A DNA stretch of 64,000 nucleotides from Gymnogyps californianus (lineage: Eukaryota; Chordata; Aves; Accipitriformes; Cathartidae): NCBI RefSeq assembly GCF_018139145.2, contig NC_059478.1, positions 23,591,001 to 23,655,000 on the forward strand, read 5' to 3'. Under the pieces are notes generated by a model. That model saw only the letters and a list, made by a program, of their open reading frames with translations, ran no database searches and was not told the origin of the DNA. Below are positions 61,920 through 64,000 of the stretch, piece after piece. The position numbers and the translations under genes were made by a program. Position 1 is the stretch's first letter. Each line of letters opens with the position of its first letter.

Positions 61920-63661
61920 GAAATATATCAAGTATTGGCCAGACCTAAGAGTTTTAGGAAAAAATTTTCCCTTTATTCTCTAACACAAGACAAATCCTTG
62001 AATAAGGTAAACGCTATGCTATTTTATATCTATAGGCTATAAAGGGTACAGTCTACCCTATATCTGTAATATATGGCTTTTATACAAAGCACACAATGTT
62101 GTCAATAAATATTTATGATTTAAAAGACAATAAAAACCCCACAATATTTTTAAATGCATGAATATTCAGGATGAAAATGCAAAGGTCCATAGAAGTTCCT
62201 GGAAGCAGAACAAAGCAAACCCTACAAATCAGTTATCTTTTCAGAATATTGTCATTTTATTTTCAATCCAAACTCATCTGAGAACTTCAAGTTTCTGTTT
62301 TCAAAGTTGCTTCTAAAACAGTAATCATTTTACACTAAACTACAGATTGTTCTATTTTATACTAATGAAAAAGTGTATATCATATCTGTTATTTGTGAAT
62401 TTGTTTTAACAGAACAAATGGAATTTAAATGGATTTTAAAATGCAGCAAAAAAAACTGTGCTCAGAGCAGAACAGTGTCTGTCTTCCCAGGCAGCTTTCC
62501 TCTAATTAAAACAGAGTAAGCAACTCTGAAGAGTGCTGTGTCCACTTATGCCACCAGCTGTTTTGCCTGTATAAAAATAGTAAGATAAACAAACATATAA
62601 CTTACTGCAGTCTCCAGGAGAAGAAAACCCACCAATAATATTCTGAAGGGCATTCAAAAGCCAAATGATGTGTTTGAAAATGCACTGTCATTTAAACATA
62701 ATGTTGCTGACTAGAGAATATGGTTGGTTGATAGGCATTTCTTGCAAGTTCTTCAGCCAAGGACGCGTTTGGTTTTTCCACTATTAACTTTTTGCATTCT
62801 TTGCTCCTATTATCAATGCCTTACACTCCCACTATTTTTATAACATATAATTCTAACATCACAAAAGCATTAACATTATTTTACACTTAGATATGTCCAT
62901 GTCAATTTGCCCTGTAACAAGATTTTATCTTGGAGAATACAGCTGTTCACATAAAGGAGATTAGGAAAAGGAACCAGCAACGACTTCAGTCACAGTATTG
63001 AAGGCCCTAAATTGGAACAGAAAATTTAAATCCAGCATTTCAACTTAGGAGAATACCTTCCTCTGAACTGCAGAAGCAGAGACTGTCCCCTGCCGTGCTT
63101 TGTCCAAAGATCCAGTCAGCTACTGGTTTTATGGGCTAAGCTCTGTTATTATCCAAACTGCCTGTCTTTTGAAAAAAAAACAAAAAACCCTGTCCCTATC
63201 CCTTCCCGAGGCTTTATCTAATGCTTCTTTGCACTTGAAAGGAAAACCTTAAAAGCACAGCAGTAAAGATAGATTTATTTAATGCAGGAGTGAATTAATT
63301 TTGTTGGGGGGGTGGGAGGTAGAAGGTGTGGTGCTTTTTTTTGACCGCTCTCATGTAACATATCTAGAGGGGCTCAGCCCCAGCACTGTCCGATCTGAGC
63401 CACCTTGCTCAACAACATCCTGCTACACGTCATACCATCGCAAAACTCTGAATCCCAAAGCCCTGTCTTGGTCTTGAATGAAGAATTGTCCTCCAGGGAA
63501 AATAAGTAAATAAATCAATCCATCTGTATTCTGAGATGGGATGGGAACTTGAGAATCCTATTTTTGCCAGGGAGGGGTGAGGTTGTGAAGAACAGGAACC
63601 CACGTCTGCTTCACAGGCTGAAAAATAGGGAAATAGGGGAAAGACAGCCCCTGGCACTCAC

Positions 63662-63780
63662 CTTGCCTACCCGGTGTCCCATACTTTATCCTTTTAGGGA
63701 CTGTGTAGACCCCATCACTGTTGGTATCCTCTGAGGGTTCTTGAAGGTCTTTCCCTGCTCTGGCTGGCAGCAACAGGGAT
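63662..63780 (-). other. Possible internal exon, product unknown
   Basis: On the minus strand a good acceptor (TGCTGTCCCCACTCAG) precedes 63780, and a full-consensus donor (CAAG|GTGAGT) ends the block at 63662. The 119 bp between them is open in the frame that reads SLLLPARAGKDLQEPSEDTN, then SDGVYTVPKRIKYGTPGRQ. The exon would start with the third base of a codon and end after the first base. The surrounding 400 bp is more GC-rich than the rest of the window. I do not recognise the peptide. It could equally be chance splice-like sequence in a GC-rich patch; the same DNA is open in a second minus-strand frame. Confidence 0.2.
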
Positions 63781-64000
63781 CTGAGTGGGGACAGCAGCAG
63801 CCACTGCTCAACAGGTTCTGCTCCGCCATGAACAGAAAGCCAGAGAAACATGCTGTGTCACCAGGGACATGCCGTGCCACAAGGGACAACAGATTCTCTG
63901 CCCCACATCCTCTTAAGAGACAGAGGGAGCAGCATGACAGCCAGGATAGAGTCCAGGACAGAGGCTGCACATGGCTGGAGTCCAGAAAAATAAGATCCTG

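Larger units (their letters stand above)
59901..63661. other. Non-coding DNA with poly-A runs
   Basis: No gene was recognised. A perfect 9-bp-arm inverted repeat lies at 60403-60425, with an AP-1 consensus TGAGTCA at 60432-60438 next to it. A18 and A26 runs lie at 61637-61654 and 61894-61919. The open frames are under 77 codons. Confidence 0.45.

Overview
This looks like a non-coding, intergenic or intronic stretch of a bird genome. The two best-preserved elements are endogenous-retrovirus solo LTRs of a type I associate with neoavian birds. The other repeats are mostly CR1 LINE pieces ending in the typical TTCTATGA-type tail, plus older fossils shared by amniotes. The DNA is AT-rich. I see no recognisable protein-coding gene, tRNA, rRNA or CRISPR array. 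Most open frames are short and look like chance frames in AT- or pyrimidine-rich DNA, or they lie inside repeats. The species cannot be fixed from the sequence alone.

Layout. 1-1.7 kb: plain AT-rich DNA. 1.7-2.3 kb: a broken 3' part of a LINE ORF2 (L2-like). 2.79-3.38 kb: solo LTR on the + strand. 5.4-5.53 kb: 3' end of an ancient amniote retroposon. 6.1-7.8 kb: the most unusual item, a decayed Ty3/gypsy-type retrotransposon with readable gag and RNase H segments and most of protease/RT missing. 8.78-9.38 kb: a second solo LTR of the same family on the - strand, so the pair forms an inverted repeat around the gypsy relic. 10.8 kb: old CR1 piece (-). 11.65-12.0 kb: RT core of an L2-like LINE. 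20.9-23.0 kb: two copies of a palindromic amniote repeat and possible MIR-like/CR1 scraps. 24.1-24.6 kb: CR1 (+) with an internal 31-bp tandem duplication. 31.2-32.9 kb: MIR-like SINE and a second copy of the amniote retroposon. 34.7 and 38.5 kb: further copies of the palindromic repeat. 42.0-42.4 kb: CR1 (-). 45.24 kb: CR1 3' tail (+). 55.4-56.1 kb: the longest open frame in the window (215 codons, unknown). 59.86 kb: inverted repeat resembling a hAT-type MITE relic. 63.66-63.78 kb: a possible minus-strand exon with good splice signals but no recognised product.

There is no operon or pathway here. The window is mainly an archive of transposable elements of different ages: LTRs with target duplications still visible, CR1 copies of middle age, and L2/MIR-like, gypsy and amniote-wide repeats that are much older. 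Family calls come from recalled motifs and need RepeatMasker or protein-profile searches to confirm.
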